Positions 36,418 to 44,754 are shown, counted from the first letter of the stretch. The stretch is 64,000 nt of DNA from Euzebya sp. (GCF_964222135.1 NZ_CAXQBR010000019.1:42957-106956); one strand, 5' to 3'. Notes: generated by a model not told the origin, from the sequence alone. Made by a program: numbers and translations.

Positions 36418-36434
36418 GTGAACTGGAGGTGAAC
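36418..36434 (-). promoter_or_regulatory. PHO box in the pstS promoter region
   Basis: On the minus strand GTTCACCTCCA is followed directly by GTTCAC, giving two GTTCAC units exactly 11 nt apart. This matches the PhoP direct-repeat operator of streptomycetes and relatives. It lies about 120 nt upstream of the pstS ATG. Confidence 0.75.
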
Positions 36435-36451
36435 TCGCGATCCGAGGTCGG

Positions 36452-37216
36452 TCAGGTGCGGCGGCGTTCGATCAGCACGAGGTCCCGCCAGCCGTCGTCG
36501 GTCCGCGCGAGGCGTTCGCGGACGCCGATCGTGCGGAACCCCGCGGAGCGGTGCAGGCGCAGGGCCGCGCGGTCGTCCGTGGGGATGAGGGCCTGCAACG
36601 TCCAGAGGCCCGCCGCGTCAGCGCCGCGGACGAGCGCGTCGATCAGCGCGACGCCGATGCGCCGGCCGCGGTGGCGCTCTGCCACCACCACGTGGGTCTC
36701 GGCCACACCGGCGAGCTCCGGGTCGTCGGACACCCCGCGGAGCGCGGCCCACCCCACCACCTCGCCGTCGAGCACGGCCACCCGGCGGTGGCCGGGCAGC
36801 CAATCCGCGTCGACCACGGCGGGGTCGATGCCGCGCAGCTCGTCGAGATCGGCGGCGTCGACCGCCCGGACCACGACGTCCGACGGGACGTCGTCGGGGC
36901 AGCACGGGAGGGTGTCGAGGGTGCCCATGACCGCGTCCGCGGCGTGGGGCAACCCGGCGCAGCAGGCCGCGTTCACGCGCACGACCGTGGAGGTGCCCAC
37001 CTTCTCGAGCCCGACGAACCCGGCCTCGGCGAGCAGCTTGACGTGGTGCGAGCACGTCGGCTGGGCGATGCCGACCTTCCGAGCCAGCGCGCCCACGGCG
37101 ATGCCGCCCGGCTCGGTCGCGACGGCGTGCAGGACCTGCACCCGAGTGGCGTCGGCCAGCGTGGCGAACCACGATGCGTAGGTCGTGGCCGCGGCGTCGT
37201 CCAGGGTTGCGCTCAT
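36452..37216 (-). CDS. ArsR-family regulator fused to GNAT acetyltransferase
   Basis: Residues 10-95 are an ArsR/SmtB winged helix (TLADATRVQVLHAVATEPGG; recognition helix QPTCSHHVKLLAEAGFV). Vicinal Cys pairs at 85-86 (NAACCAGLP) and 105-106 (TLPCCPDD), plus Cys55, could bind As(III) or Sb(III). Residues 112-254 are a GNAT domain with VAERHRGRRIGVALIDALV (acetyl-CoA loop) and RLHRSAGFRTIGVRERL, like ArsN/phosphinothricin acetyltransferases. ATG 37216 is chosen over 37255. It is divergent from a flavoprotein and MFS gene, with palindromes between them. Repression relieved by arsenic and N-acetylation of an arsenical are inferred. Confidence 0.82.
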   Translation of the reverse strand: MSATLDDAAATTYASWFATLADATRVQVLHAVATEPGGIAVGALARKVGIAQPTCSHHVKLLAEAGFVGLEKVGTSTVVRVNAACCAGLPHAADAVMGTLDTLPCCPDDVPSDVVVRAVDAADLDELRGIDPAVVDADWLPGHRRVAVLDGEVVGWAALRGVSDDPELAGVAETHVVVAERHRGRRIGVALIDALVRGADAAGLWTLQALIPTDDRAALRLHRSAGFRTIGVRERLARTDDGWRDLVLIERRRT

Positions 37217-37218
37217 CC

Positions 37219-37265
37219 ATCGACGATCGTAGATTGACCGCACTTGATCGACCACCTTCGATGAA
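37219..37265. promoter_or_regulatory. Two palindromes between the ArsR-GNAT and flavoprotein genes
   Basis: ATCGACGATCGTAGAT (37219-37234) is a 16-bp palindrome with one mismatched pair. TTGATCGA-CCACCT-TCGATGAA (37244-37265) has 7 of 8 pairs. Both share ATCGA and lie in the 62-nt divergent promoter, the expected place for ArsR operators. Confidence 0.6.
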
Positions 37266-37278
37266 AGAGGATCCTGCC

Positions 37279-38604
37279 ATGGCGCTCTCCGAGCTCCCCG
37301 TCGTCGTCATCGGTGCCGGCCCGGTCGGGCTCGCCGCCGCCGCGCACCTGCGCGAGCGCGGGCTCCCGCACCGCGTGCTCGAGGCGGGCCCGCACCCCGC
37401 CGCCGGGGTGCGGGCCTGGGGGCACGTCCGGCTGTTCAGCCCGTGGGACCAGCTGATCGACCCGGCCGCGCGCCGGCTGCTCGAGGGGACGGGCTGGCAC
37501 GCCCCCGCAGGCGCCGCCTACCCGACGGGGTCGGAGTGGGCGGAGTCGTACCTCACCCCCCTGGCCGAGGCCCTCGGCGACGTGGTCCTGACCGACCACC
37601 GGGTGGTCGGGGTGTCCCGCCGGGGCCGCGACCGCATGGTCGACGCCGGCCGCGACGCCGAACCGCTCGTCGTGACCGCGGTCACGCCCGAGGGCACCAC
37701 CCGGTTCCTCGCCCGAGCCGTCATCGACGCGAGCGGCACCACGACCTCGCCGAACCCCCTGGGGGCGGACGGCCGGCCCGCGATCGGCGAGGGCGGTGTC
37801 GGCGAGGGTGGGGTCGGCGAGGGTGGGGTCGCGGACGGCATCGACCGGGAGGTCCCGGACCTCGCCGACGCGGTCGTCCGCGACCGGTTCGCCGGGGTCC
37901 ACACCGCCGTGGTGGGCGCGGGGCACTCGGCGATGACCGCCGTGATGGGGCTGGCCGAGCTGGTCGAGGAGGCACCGGGCACCCGGGTGAGCTGGGTCGT
38001 CCGCGGCGCGCTGACGCCGACTCGCGTTGGTGGTGGCGAGGCGGACGAGCTGCCGCGGCGCGGCGCGCTCGGCATGGCGGCGGAGTCCGCGGTGACGACG
38101 GGGCTCGTCACGGCGGTCGAGGGGTTCCGCACCGCCGCGGTGGAGGTCCGCGCCGGTCGGCTCGCGCTGGTCGACGACGAGGGTCGTGCGGTCGAGGACG
38201 TGGACCGCGTCGTCGGGCTCACCGGCTACCGGCCGGACCTGGCCCCCCTGACCGAGGTCCGCCTGGACCTCGACCCGGTGACGCAGGCACCGCGGGCGCT
38301 CGGACCGCTGATCGACCCGAACGTCCACTCCTGCGGGACGGTCCCGCCCCACGGCGAGGCCGAGCTGCGCCAGCCCGAGCCCGGCTTCTACCTCGCCGGG
38401 ATGAAGAGCTACGGGCGCGCGCCCACGTTCCTCGCGCTCACCGGATTCGAGCAGGTCCGCAGCATCGTCGCCGCGATCGCCGGCGACAGCGAGGCCGCGG
38501 CGCGGGTCGAGCTCACCCTCCCCGAGACCGGCGTGTGCGGCGGCAGCGGGGTCGCCGACGGCCTGCCGGTCGTCGAGGGCGTCGGCGGCGGGAGCTGCTG
38601 CTGA
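37279..38604 (+). CDS. FAD/NAD(P)-binding flavoprotein, ArsO-like, with C-terminal Cys-Cys
   Basis: A 441-residue flavin-dependent monooxygenase-like protein: VVVIGAGPVGLAAAAHLRERG (FAD dinucleotide fold), WGHVRLFSPWDQLIDPAARRLL, TAVVGAGHSAMTAVMGLAEL (second dinucleotide fold) and RPDLAPLTEVRLDLDPVTQA. It ends in GGGSCC, a terminal vicinal Cys pair suited to metalloid or thiol chemistry. An in-frame triplication (GEGGV, three times at 37788-37832) marks a surface loop. RBS AGAGGA precedes ATG 37279. Location next to an ArsR-GNAT fusion and an MFS exporter suggests ArsO-type arsenic metabolism; this role is inferred. Confidence 0.8.
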   Translation: MALSELPVVVIGAGPVGLAAAAHLRERGLPHRVLEAGPHPAAGVRAWGHVRLFSPWDQLIDPAARRLLEGTGWHAPAGAAYPTGSEWAESYLTPLAEALGDVVLTDHRVVGVSRRGRDRMVDAGRDAEPLVVTAVTPEGTTRFLARAVIDASGTTTSPNPLGADGRPAIGEGGVGEGGVGEGGVADGIDREVPDLADAVVRDRFAGVHTAVVGAGHSAMTAVMGLAELVEEAPGTRVSWVVRGALTPTRVGGGEADELPRRGALGMAAESAVTTGLVTAVEGFRTAAVEVRAGRLALVDDEGRAVEDVDRVVGLTGYRPDLAPLTEVRLDLDPVTQAPRALGPLIDPNVHSCGTVPPHGEAELRQPEPGFYLAGMKSYGRAPTFLALTGFEQVRSIVAAIAGDSEAAARVELTLPETGVCGGSGVADGLPVVEGVGGGSCC

Positions 38605-39869
38605 GCGGGGCCCGCACCACGGACGCCGCCCGGCGACGGCACGCCACCGTCGCCGGGCTCGGTGTCGCGACGATCGCGGCCTACGGCGGGTGGTACTACG
38701 GCTTCGGGGTCCTGCTCCAGCCGATCGTCGACGACACGGGGTGGTCGGTCGCGGTCCTCACCGGGGCGTTCGCCGTCGGCCAGCTGCTCAGCGGCGTGGC
38801 GGCGGCCGCCGGCGGGCGGCTGCTCGACGGCCGGGGCGGGCGCTCGACCTTCCTGGTCGGCGGCCTCGGCGGCGGGGTGCTGCTCGCCGCGGCGGCGACC
38901 GCCACCCACCCGGCGGTCTTCGCGGTCGCCTTCGCGTCGGCCGCGGCGGTGATCGGCTCGTGCGGCTTCTACCACGTGACGATGGCCGCAGCCCGTCGGG
39001 TGGCACCCGAGGAGCCCGCCCGGGCGATCGCCGAGCTGACCATCTGGGGGGCGCTCGCCTCCCCGGTCTTCCTGCCCCTCACCGGCGGGCTGGTCGGCGT
39101 GATCGGCTGGCGGCCGACGCTCGGCGTCCTGGCCGCGACCACGGCAGCCGGCCTGGCGGTCGGGGCGACCCTCGCCGGTGGGGGGCGGGCGAGCCCGCCG
39201 GCGCACGACGAGGTCGGCGTGGCGCTGCGCGTCGCCGTGCGGGAGGCGTCGCGCGATCCGGCCGTGCGCCGGCTGCTGGTGGCGATCTGCGGCACCGCCA
39301 TCGCGCACGGGGTGATCCTGACCTTCCAGGTGCCGGTGATGGTCGCGCTCGGGATGCCGCTGGCGACCGCGTCGGCGATCGCGGGTGCGCGGGGGTTCAT
39401 GCAGCTCGGCGGCCGCGTCGGGCTCGGACGGCTGGTGGCGCGGACGGGAGCGCGGCGAGCACTCGCCGGCGTGACACTCGGGTCGGTCCTGGCCGCCGGG
39501 CTGCTGGCGGGGTCGTCGACGGTCGCCGTCGGCCTGGCCTTCGCGGTGGTGGCGGGGGTGACGATGGGCGCCGACTCCCCGTTGGCCGGCATCCACGCCG
39601 CCGAGCTGCTCCCCGAGCGGCACCTCGGCGCGCTGATGGGCGCGCTCCACAGCGCCCGTGGGGCGGCCGGCGCCCTGGGCCCGCTCATCGGCGGGGCGAG
39701 CGCGACCACGTTCGGGTCCTACCTGCCCGCCGTGGCGCTGGCCGGGGTGGCCTTCACCGTCGCCGGCCTGGCCCTGGTCCTCCCCACGCGCACCGGGCCG
39801 GCTCGACCCCCACCCCACGAATCGACTCCGCACTCCCACGGATCCACTCCACCTCACCCCACGGATTGA
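38601..39869 (+). CDS. MFS transporter with apparent CTG start
   Basis: Twelve-segment major facilitator protein starting near ATIAAYGGWYYGFGVLLQPIVDD; other landmarks are GGRLLDGRGGRSTFLVGG (loop 2-3 motif), GARGFMQLGGRVGLGRLVARTG and SARGAAGALGPLIGG. No ATG, GTG or TTG exists in frame before the first transmembrane segment; CTG 38601 overlaps the flavoprotein stop as CTGA and has GGGAG about 6 nt upstream. It is therefore coupled to the flavoprotein and probably exports its product or an arsenical. The last 20 residues (HESTPHSHGSTPPHP) are encoded by the intergenic repeat family, so the tail is recent. Confidence 0.8.
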   Translation: MSGARTTDAARRRHATVAGLGVATIAAYGGWYYGFGVLLQPIVDDTGWSVAVLTGAFAVGQLLSGVAAAAGGRLLDGRGGRSTFLVGGLGGGVLLAAAATATHPAVFAVAFASAAAVIGSCGFYHVTMAAARRVAPEEPARAIAELTIWGALASPVFLPLTGGLVGVIGWRPTLGVLAATTAAGLAVGATLAGGGRASPPAHDEVGVALRVAVREASRDPAVRRLLVAICGTAIAHGVILTFQVPVMVALGMPLATASAIAGARGFMQLGGRVGLGRLVARTGARRALAGVTLGSVLAAGLLAGSSTVAVGLAFAVVAGVTMGADSPLAGIHAAELLPERHLGALMGALHSARGAAGALGPLIGGASATTFGSYLPAVALAGVAFTVAGLALVLPTRTGPARPPPHESTPHSHGSTPPHPTD

Positions 39870-40056
39870 CTCCGCGATCCCACGGATGGACTCCGCAACG
39901 GGGTCCCGGATCCCGCTGACCTGCGCTTCCGCCCACGGATGTGCACCGGCAGGGGCCACGTCGGAGTCGATCCGTGGGAGGGAGGGGCCGGGACTCGACC
40001 CGTGGGAGGGGACGTCGGAGTCGATCCGTGGGAGGAGGGGTGGCACGGATCACTCC
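39814..40056. repeat. Cluster of CCCACGGATCGACTCCG-type repeats in both orientations
   Basis: Consensus CCCACGGATCGACTCCG. Direct copies start near 39814, 39836, 39858, 39879 and a partial near 39932 (CCCACGGATGTGCACCGG). Inverted copies lie at about 39960-39980, 39991-40008 and 40014-40033 (two read CGTCGGAGTCGATCCGTGGG). A partial direct copy follows near 40043. The first copies lie inside the MFS coding region; the rest fill the 180-nt gap before the small gene at 40050. Forward and reverse copies would pair into a large cruciform or RNA stem, which may also separate the convergent transcripts. Confidence 0.85.
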
Positions 40057-40286
40057 AGGGGAGGGACCGGGTCCGGACGCGCGGACTCCCACGAGGTGCG
40101 GTGCGCGTCCGCCTCCTCCACCGAGCGGAACCGCCGGACACCGCGCGCCGCCCGCACGTCGTGGCCGAACATCCCGGAGGCGCGAGACATGGCGCAGGCG
40201 TTGGCCAACCCCTCCAGCGCATCGGCAGGGTCGTCGGGGTCGGGCATCTCCTCGACCGAGCGGAAGCGGCGGACACCCACCGTCAT
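40050..40286 (-). CDS. Small protein with duplicated GVRRFRSVEE motif, partner of nucleotidyltransferase
   Basis: A 78-residue protein in which GVRRFRSVEE occurs twice, at residues 4-13 and 49-58, separated by an acidic then helical stretch. Similar small proteins with paired R-x-RS(V/I)EE motifs occur beside nucleotidyltransferases in other bacteria, to my memory. Its ATG overlaps the nucleotidyltransferase stop (ATGA), so the two are translated together and probably form a complex, possibly a toxin-antitoxin or housekeeping tRNA/protein-modifying pair. No catalytic residues are visible. Confidence 0.72.
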   Translation of the reverse strand: MTVGVRRFRSVEEMPDPDDPADALEGLANACAMSRASGMFGHDVRAARGVRRFRSVEEADAHRTSWESARPDPVPPLE

Positions 40287-40756
40287 CCCTCCACCGCGTC
40301 ACCGAACCGCCGCCGCAGCCGGGCAGCGTCGTCGGCGTCGCGCGGGCGGACGGTGTTCGCCTTCATCGCGTAGAGCGTCCGGACGTTCACCACCGCGATC
40401 TCCTGCTCACCGGCGCGGACCCGCTCGACTTCGAGGTCGTCGTAGGTGTACTCGTCACCCAGCCGCGCGACGAGGTCGATGGTGAAGTCCACCCCCGGCG
40501 GACCGTACTGGATGGCCGGGTAGTCACCGCCGAGGTCGTCTGCGGTGATCTCCGCGATGTCCGGGTCGTCGTACACCGATCGCAGGGCAGCCCTGAGGCG
40601 GGCGACGTTCTCCGGTGACGGGTCGACGAACAGGTCGAGGTCGCGGGTTCCCCGGTCCAGCCCGTGCGCGGCCATCGCGAGGCCGCCGAACACGGCGTAC
40701 CGGACGCCCTCGCGCTCGAGGGCCGCCAGCACGTCGAGGATGTCGCGGAGCTGCAC
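40283..40756 (-). CDS. Nucleotidyltransferase (MNT/AbiEii-like)
   Basis: A 157-residue polymerase-beta-type nucleotidyltransferase. Catalytic features: YAVFGGLAMAAHGLDRGTRDLDLFVDP, giving the G-G-x-A-x-A helix and metal-binding D-x-D (RDLDLF), followed by a later acidic strand VDFTIDLVARLG that supplies the third Asp. ENVARLRAALRSV and VVNVRTLYAMKANTVRPRD match the AbiEii/MenT-type fold, in which a Lys near the end helps catalysis. It lies 31 nt after clpB's stop on the same strand and is coupled to the small gene that follows it. A toxin-antitoxin role is plausible, not shown. Confidence 0.8.
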   Translation of the reverse strand: MQLRDILDVLAALEREGVRYAVFGGLAMAAHGLDRGTRDLDLFVDPSPENVARLRAALRSVYDDPDIAEITADDLGGDYPAIQYGPPGVDFTIDLVARLGDEYTYDDLEVERVRAGEQEIAVVNVRTLYAMKANTVRPRDADDAARLRRRFGDAVEG

Positions 40757-40787
40757 CTGGGCGCAGCCTACGGGCTCAGGACCGAGG

Positions 40788-43376
40788 TCAGGCGGTCATC
40801 ACCGGATCGCCCGTGCCGACCACCAGGCCGTCGGGACCGGTGTCGACCGTCACGGTCGCGCCGTCGACGACCGTGCCGTCGAGGATCTTCTTCGCGACCA
40901 GGTCCTCGAGCTCCTTGCGCAGCACCCGCTTGAGCGGTCGTGCGCCGAAGATCGGGTCGAACCCCCGGTTGGCCAGCCAGTCCTTCGCGGCGTCGCTCAC
41001 CTCGAGGGACAGGTCGCGCTGGGCGAACCGCTCGCGGACGCGGCCCAGCTGGACGTCGACGATCCTGCGCAGCGCCTCGCGGTCCAGGCGGTGGAAGATG
41101 AGGATCTCGTCGAGCCGGTTGAGGAACTCGGGGCGGAAGTGGCCGCGCACCTCCGCCATGACCTTCTCCCGGATGACCTCCTCGGACTCCGTCGGGTCGA
41201 GGATGTGCTGGCTGCCGAGGTTCGACGTCATGATCACGACGGTGTTGCGGAAGTCGACGGTGTGGCCCTGGCCGTCGGTCAGCCGCCCGTCGTCGAGCAG
41301 CTGCAGCAGCGCGTTGAACACGTCGGGATGGGCCTTCTCGACCTCGTCGAGTAGCACGACCGAGTACGGCCGGCGGCGGACCGGCTCGGTCAGCTGGCCG
41401 CCCTGGTCGTAGCCGACGTAGCCGGGGGGCGCCCCGAGCAGCCGGCTGACGGTGTGCTTCTCACCGAACTCGCCCATGTCGATGCGGACCATGGCGCGCT
41501 CGTCGTCGAAGAGGAACTCCGCCAGCGCCCGGGCCAGCTCGGTCTTGCCGACACCGGTGGGCCCGAGGACCAGGAACGACCCGAGCGGGCGGTCGGGGTC
41601 GGCCAGGCCGGCACGGCTGCGCCGGACGGCGTCGCTGACCGCCTCGACGGCCTCGGTCTGGCCGACGACGCGCTGCGCGAGGTGGTCCTCGAGGTTGACC
41701 AGCCGCTCCTTCTCGTCCTCGAGCAGGCGGTCGGTGGGGATGCCGGTCCACTTGGCGACGACCTGGGCGATGTCCTCGGCGTCGACCTCCTCCTTCAGGA
41801 GGCCGCCGTCGGCCTGCAGGTCCGCCAACCGCGCCGCGGCCTCGTCGACCTGGCGGTTCAGCTCGGGGATGCGGCCGTACTCGAGCTCGCCGGCGGTCGC
41901 GAAGTCCCCGTCGCGCTTCGCCCGCTCGAGGGCGTGGGCGGCGTCCTCGATCTGCTGCTTCAGCTCGCCGACTGCCGCGATCGCCTGCTTCTCGGCCTCC
42001 CACCGGGCGGTCAGGCCACCGAGCTCGCCGCGGAGGGACTCGAGCTCGTCGGCGATCTCGGCCAACCGGTGGGCGGCGGTCTCGTCCCCCTCCAGCGCGG
42101 CCTTCTCGATCTCGAGCTGCTTGACGCGACGATCCAGGACGTCGATCTCGGCCGGCATCGAGTCGATCTCGATCCGCAACCGCGACGTGGCCTCGTCGAC
42201 CAGGTCGATGGCCTTGTCGGGGAGGAACCGGTCGGTCAGGTAGCGATCGGACAGCCGAGCGGCGGCGACCAGGGCGTTGTCGGTGATCCGCACGCCGTGG
42301 TGGACCTCGTAGCGGTCCTTCAGCCCGCGGAGGATCGCGACGGTGTCCTCGAGGGACGGCTCGCCGACGTGGACGGGCTGGAAGCGGCGCTCGAGGGCCT
42401 TGTCGGCCTCGACGTCGGCGTACTCCGCCAGGGTGGTCGCGCCGATCATCCGCAGCTGCCCGCGGGCGAGCATGGGCTTCAGCATGTTGCCGGCGTCCAT
42501 CGCGCCCTCGGCCTTGCCGGCCCCGACGATGGTGTGGAGCTCGTCGATGAAGGTGATCAGGCGGCCCTCGGAGGCCTCGATCTCCTTCAGGACCGCCTTC
42601 AGGCGCTCCTCGAACTCGCCGCGGTACTTGGCCCCGGCGATCATCGCCCCGAGGTCGAGGGACACGACCCGCTTGTCCTTCAGCCCCTCGGGCACGTCGC
42701 CGGCGACGATCCGCTGCGCGAGCCCCTCCACGATCGCGGTCTTGCCGACGCCGGGCTCGCCGATCAGGACCGGGTTGTTCTTCGTGCGGCGGCTGAGGAC
42801 CTGGATGACCCGGCGGATCTCCTCGTCGCGGCCGATGACCGGGTCGAGCGTGCCGTCCTGGGCGAGGGTGGTGAGGTCCTGGGCGTACTTCTCGAGCGCC
42901 TCGTAGGTCCCCTCCGGCGTCGGCGACGTCACCCGCTGGTTGCCGCGGACGGCCTTGAGCGCCCCGAGCAGCTCGTCCCCGGCGACGCCGAGGCTGACGA
43001 GACCCTTGCCGACCGCGTCGTCGGCACCACCCAGGGCCAGGAGGAGGTGCTCGGTGGAGGTGTACTCGTCCCCCATCGTCGACGCGGTCTCCTGGGCGTC
43101 GTCGAGGACCGCGAGCAGCGGGGCGCCGATGCTCGGCTGGCTGGCCGACCCGCGGGCGGAGGGGAGGCGGCCGATCTGCTCCTCGGCCAGGCGCCGGACC
43201 GCGACGGGGCTGACGCCGAGGCGGTCGAGGATCGCGGGGACGGGGCCCTCGGGGGCGGCGACGAGCGCCAGCAGCAGGTGGGAGGTGCGGACCTCCGGGT
43301 TCCCGCGGGTGGCGGCGTCGCCGGCGGCCGCCTGGAGGGCTTCGCGGGACTTGAGTGTAAAGCGCTCAATGTTCAT
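40788..43376 (-). CDS. clpB: ATP-dependent disaggregase ClpB
   Basis: Hexameric AAA+ chaperone that threads aggregated proteins with DnaK. About 862 residues: N-domain ([22 protein letters not shown]), NBD1 with Walker [19 protein letters not shown] and Walker [16 protein letters not shown], the coiled-coil middle domain (about 400-520), NBD2 with [19 protein letters not shown] and [15 protein letters not shown], and the C-terminal [18 protein letters not shown] 43376 gives the canonical start. The promoter region carries two HAIR elements, so HspR control is expected. If the TATCAT -10 box is right, the mRNA begins at or next to this ATG (leaderless). Confidence 0.97.
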   Translation of the reverse strand: MNIERFTLKSREALQAAAGDAATRGNPEVRTSHLLLALVAAPEGPVPAILDRLGVSPVAVRRLAEEQIGRLPSARGSASQPSIGAPLLAVLDDAQETASTMGDEYTSTEHLLLALGGADDAVGKGLVSLGVAGDELLGALKAVRGNQRVTSPTPEGTYEALEKYAQDLTTLAQDGTLDPVIGRDEEIRRVIQVLSRRTKNNPVLIGEPGVGKTAIVEGLAQRIVAGDVPEGLKDKRVVSLDLGAMIAGAKYRGEFEERLKAVLKEIEASEGRLITFIDELHTIVGAGKAEGAMDAGNMLKPMLARGQLRMIGATTLAEYADVEADKALERRFQPVHVGEPSLEDTVAILRGLKDRYEVHHGVRITDNALVAAARLSDRYLTDRFLPDKAIDLVDEATSRLRIEIDSMPAEIDVLDRRVKQLEIEKAALEGDETAAHRLAEIADELESLRGELGGLTARWEAEKQAIAAVGELKQQIEDAAHALERAKRDGDFATAGELEYGRIPELNRQVDEAAARLADLQADGGLLKEEVDAEDIAQVVAKWTGIPTDRLLEDEKERLVNLEDHLAQRVVGQTEAVEAVSDAVRRSRAGLADPDRPLGSFLVLGPTGVGKTELARALAEFLFDDERAMVRIDMGEFGEKHTVSRLLGAPPGYVGYDQGGQLTEPVRRRPYSVVLLDEVEKAHPDVFNALLQLLDDGRLTDGQGHTVDFRNTVVIMTSNLGSQHILDPTESEEVIREKVMAEVRGHFRPEFLNRLDEILIFHRLDREALRRIVDVQLGRVRERFAQRDLSLEVSDAAKDWLANRGFDPIFGARPLKRVLRKELEDLVAKKILDGTVVDGATVTVDTGPDGLVVGTGDPVMTA
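43350..43370 (-). promoter_or_regulatory. HAIR (HspR) element overlapping clpB codons 3-9
   Basis: CTTGAGT-GTAAAGC-GCTCAAT matches the HspR operator CTTGAGT-N7-ACTCAAG in 7/7 and 5/7 positions. It lies inside the start of clpB, so HspR binding would block initiation or early elongation. Confidence 0.7.
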
Positions 43377-43383
43377 GGAGCGC

Positions 43384-43415
43384 ATGATAGCAGACCTGAG
43401 TCAGGTGCGCTCAAC
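43384..43415 (-). promoter_or_regulatory. clpB promoter with upstream HAIR element
   Basis: CCTGAGT-CAGGTGC-GCTCAAC (43395-43415) is a second HAIR-like site matching 6/7 and 5/7. Its TTGAGC (43414-43409) also serves as a possible -35 box, with TATCAT (43389-43384) as -10 after a 19-nt spacer, placing the start of transcription close to ATG 43376. Confidence 0.6.
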
Positions 43416-43423
43416 CTCGAGGA

Positions 43424-44209
43424 TCACCGTCCGAGCAGCCGCGCCGTCGCCTCGTCCGCCGGCCAGAAGAGCTCGACGACGAGCTCCTCGAGGGTGATGT
43501 CCCGTGGCGTCCCGAAGGTCGTCAGCGTGCTGAAGACGACGAGATCCCCGGCCGGGGTGACGAGGTGCGCGTTCAGGGTGATCTGCGGCTCGTCCGGCAC
43601 CACGACCGGTGGGAGCGCGGCCACGGTCGGGTAGGTCCGCACCTCCTCGGCCAGCGCGGCCAGCCCGGGATCGCCGGTCAGCGCGAGCGTCCGGTCCAGC
43701 TGGCCGAGGAGGTAGCTGCCCCACTCGGCGAAGTTGCGGGTGCGCCCGGCGAGCCCGTCGGGGTGCAGGCCGACGCGGAACATGTTGAGGGGCGGGCCGA
43801 GCAGCTCGTCCGGGAGGCCCTCGACCAGGGCCAGCGCCGCTGAGTTGGCCAGCGCGACGTCCCACGACCGGTCCATCGCCACACCGGGGTACGGGTCGTG
43901 TGCGTCGAGGATCCGCTGGATCGCCGCGCGGGCGCGGTCCATCGCGGGGTCGTCCAGGGACGTCTCGGCGTACCGCGGGGCGTAGCCGGCCGCCAGCAGC
44001 AGCGCGTTGCGCTCCCGGAGCGGCACGTCCAGGCCGTCGGCCAGCGCGATGACGAGCTCGGGGGAGGGGCGGGACCTGCCGGTCTCGACGAAGCTGAGGT
44101 GCCGCGGGGACACCCCGACGTCCAGGGCCAGGTCCATCTGGCTGCGGCGCCGCCGGTCGCGCCAGTCGCGGAGGAGGGGCCCGACGCGGGCGGGCGTGGT
44201 CGTGGACAT
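43424..44209 (-). CDS. XRE-family regulator with MmyB-like ligand domain
   Basis: N-terminal helix-turn-helix of the Cro/C1 type (residues 10-70: RRRSQMDLALDVGVSPRHLSFVETGRSRPSPELVIALADGL), followed by the MmyB-like domain (residues 90-250) with DPYPGVAMDRSWDVALANSAAL, LNMFRVGLHPDGLAGRTRNFAEW and PAGDLVVFSTLTTFGTPRDITLEEL. Such proteins often regulate a neighbouring dehydrogenase or membrane gene and may bind a fatty-acid-like ligand. It is divergent from the membrane protein at 44325 with an inverted repeat between them. Confidence 0.87.
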   Translation of the reverse strand: MSTTTPARVGPLLRDWRDRRRRSQMDLALDVGVSPRHLSFVETGRSRPSPELVIALADGLDVPLRERNALLLAAGYAPRYAETSLDDPAMDRARAAIQRILDAHDPYPGVAMDRSWDVALANSAALALVEGLPDELLGPPLNMFRVGLHPDGLAGRTRNFAEWGSYLLGQLDRTLALTGDPGLAALAEEVRTYPTVAALPPVVVPDEPQITLNAHLVTPAGDLVVFSTLTTFGTPRDITLEELVVELFWPADEATARLLGR

Positions 44210-44231
44210 GTGTGTGACGCTACGCCCGGCC

Positions 44232-44275
44232 GGTCATGCCCACGACTACCCGGGAGGTAATCGACGTGGGTGACC
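44232..44275. promoter_or_regulatory. Nested inverted repeat in the XRE/membrane-protein divergent promoter
   Basis: Outer arms GGTCA (44232) and TGACC (44271-44275), with flanking CCCACG/CGTGGG, enclose an inner TACC-CGGGA-GGTA (44247-44259). The nested symmetry and location suit an autoregulatory operator for the XRE protein. Confidence 0.5.
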
Positions 44276-44324
44276 GCGGTGCCGCACGGTCGGGTCACCA
44301 CACCCCGACCGACGGAGGCACGAC

Positions 44325-44744
44325 ATGACCGCGACGACCACCCACCCCTCTGGCACCCGAGCAGTGATCGACACCGACCCGATGGCCCGCGCCCTCACCC
44401 TCGACGCGATCGTCAGCGGCGCCGCCGGCGTGGCGCTGCTGGCCGGGTCCGGCCTGCTCGCCGAGCCGCTCGGCATCTCGACGCCGTGGCTGATCGGGCT
44501 CGGGGCGTTCATGGCGCTCTACGCGGTCGACCTGCGCCTGCTGGCCACCCGGCTCCCGCGGCTGTGGGGGATCGCCCGGCTGATCCCGCCGGGCAACGCC
44601 GGCTGGGTGCTCGCGAGCCTGGCGGCCGTGGCCCTCCGCGCGTGGGAGCTGACCGGCCTCGGCACGGCCGTCGTCCTGGGCCAGGCCGCGATCGTCGCCG
44701 TGCTCGTGGTCGTGCAGGCCCGGGCGGTCCGCGCAGCCGCGTGA
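44325..44744 (+). CDS. Small integral membrane protein
   Basis: A 139-residue protein with four predicted transmembrane helices: ALTLDAIVSGAAGVALLAGSG, PWLIGLGAFMALYAVDLRLL, NAGWVLASLAAVALRAWE and TAVVLGQAAIVAVLVVVQARA. It is of a widespread uncharacterised actinobacterial type. RBS-like GGAGG (ACGGAGGCACGAC) lies upstream of ATG 44325. It is the probable target of the divergent XRE regulator. Confidence 0.75.
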   Translation: MTATTTHPSGTRAVIDTDPMARALTLDAIVSGAAGVALLAGSGLLAEPLGISTPWLIGLGAFMALYAVDLRLLATRLPRLWGIARLIPPGNAGWVLASLAAVALRAWELTGLGTAVVLGQAAIVAVLVVVQARAVRAAA

Positions 44745-44754
44745 GCGCCCCCGT

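Noticed and set aside
37443..38600. N-terminal extension of the MFS gene by about 385 codons
   Set aside because: The extension overlaps the flavoprotein in another frame and reads as Arg/Gly/Pro-rich nonsense.
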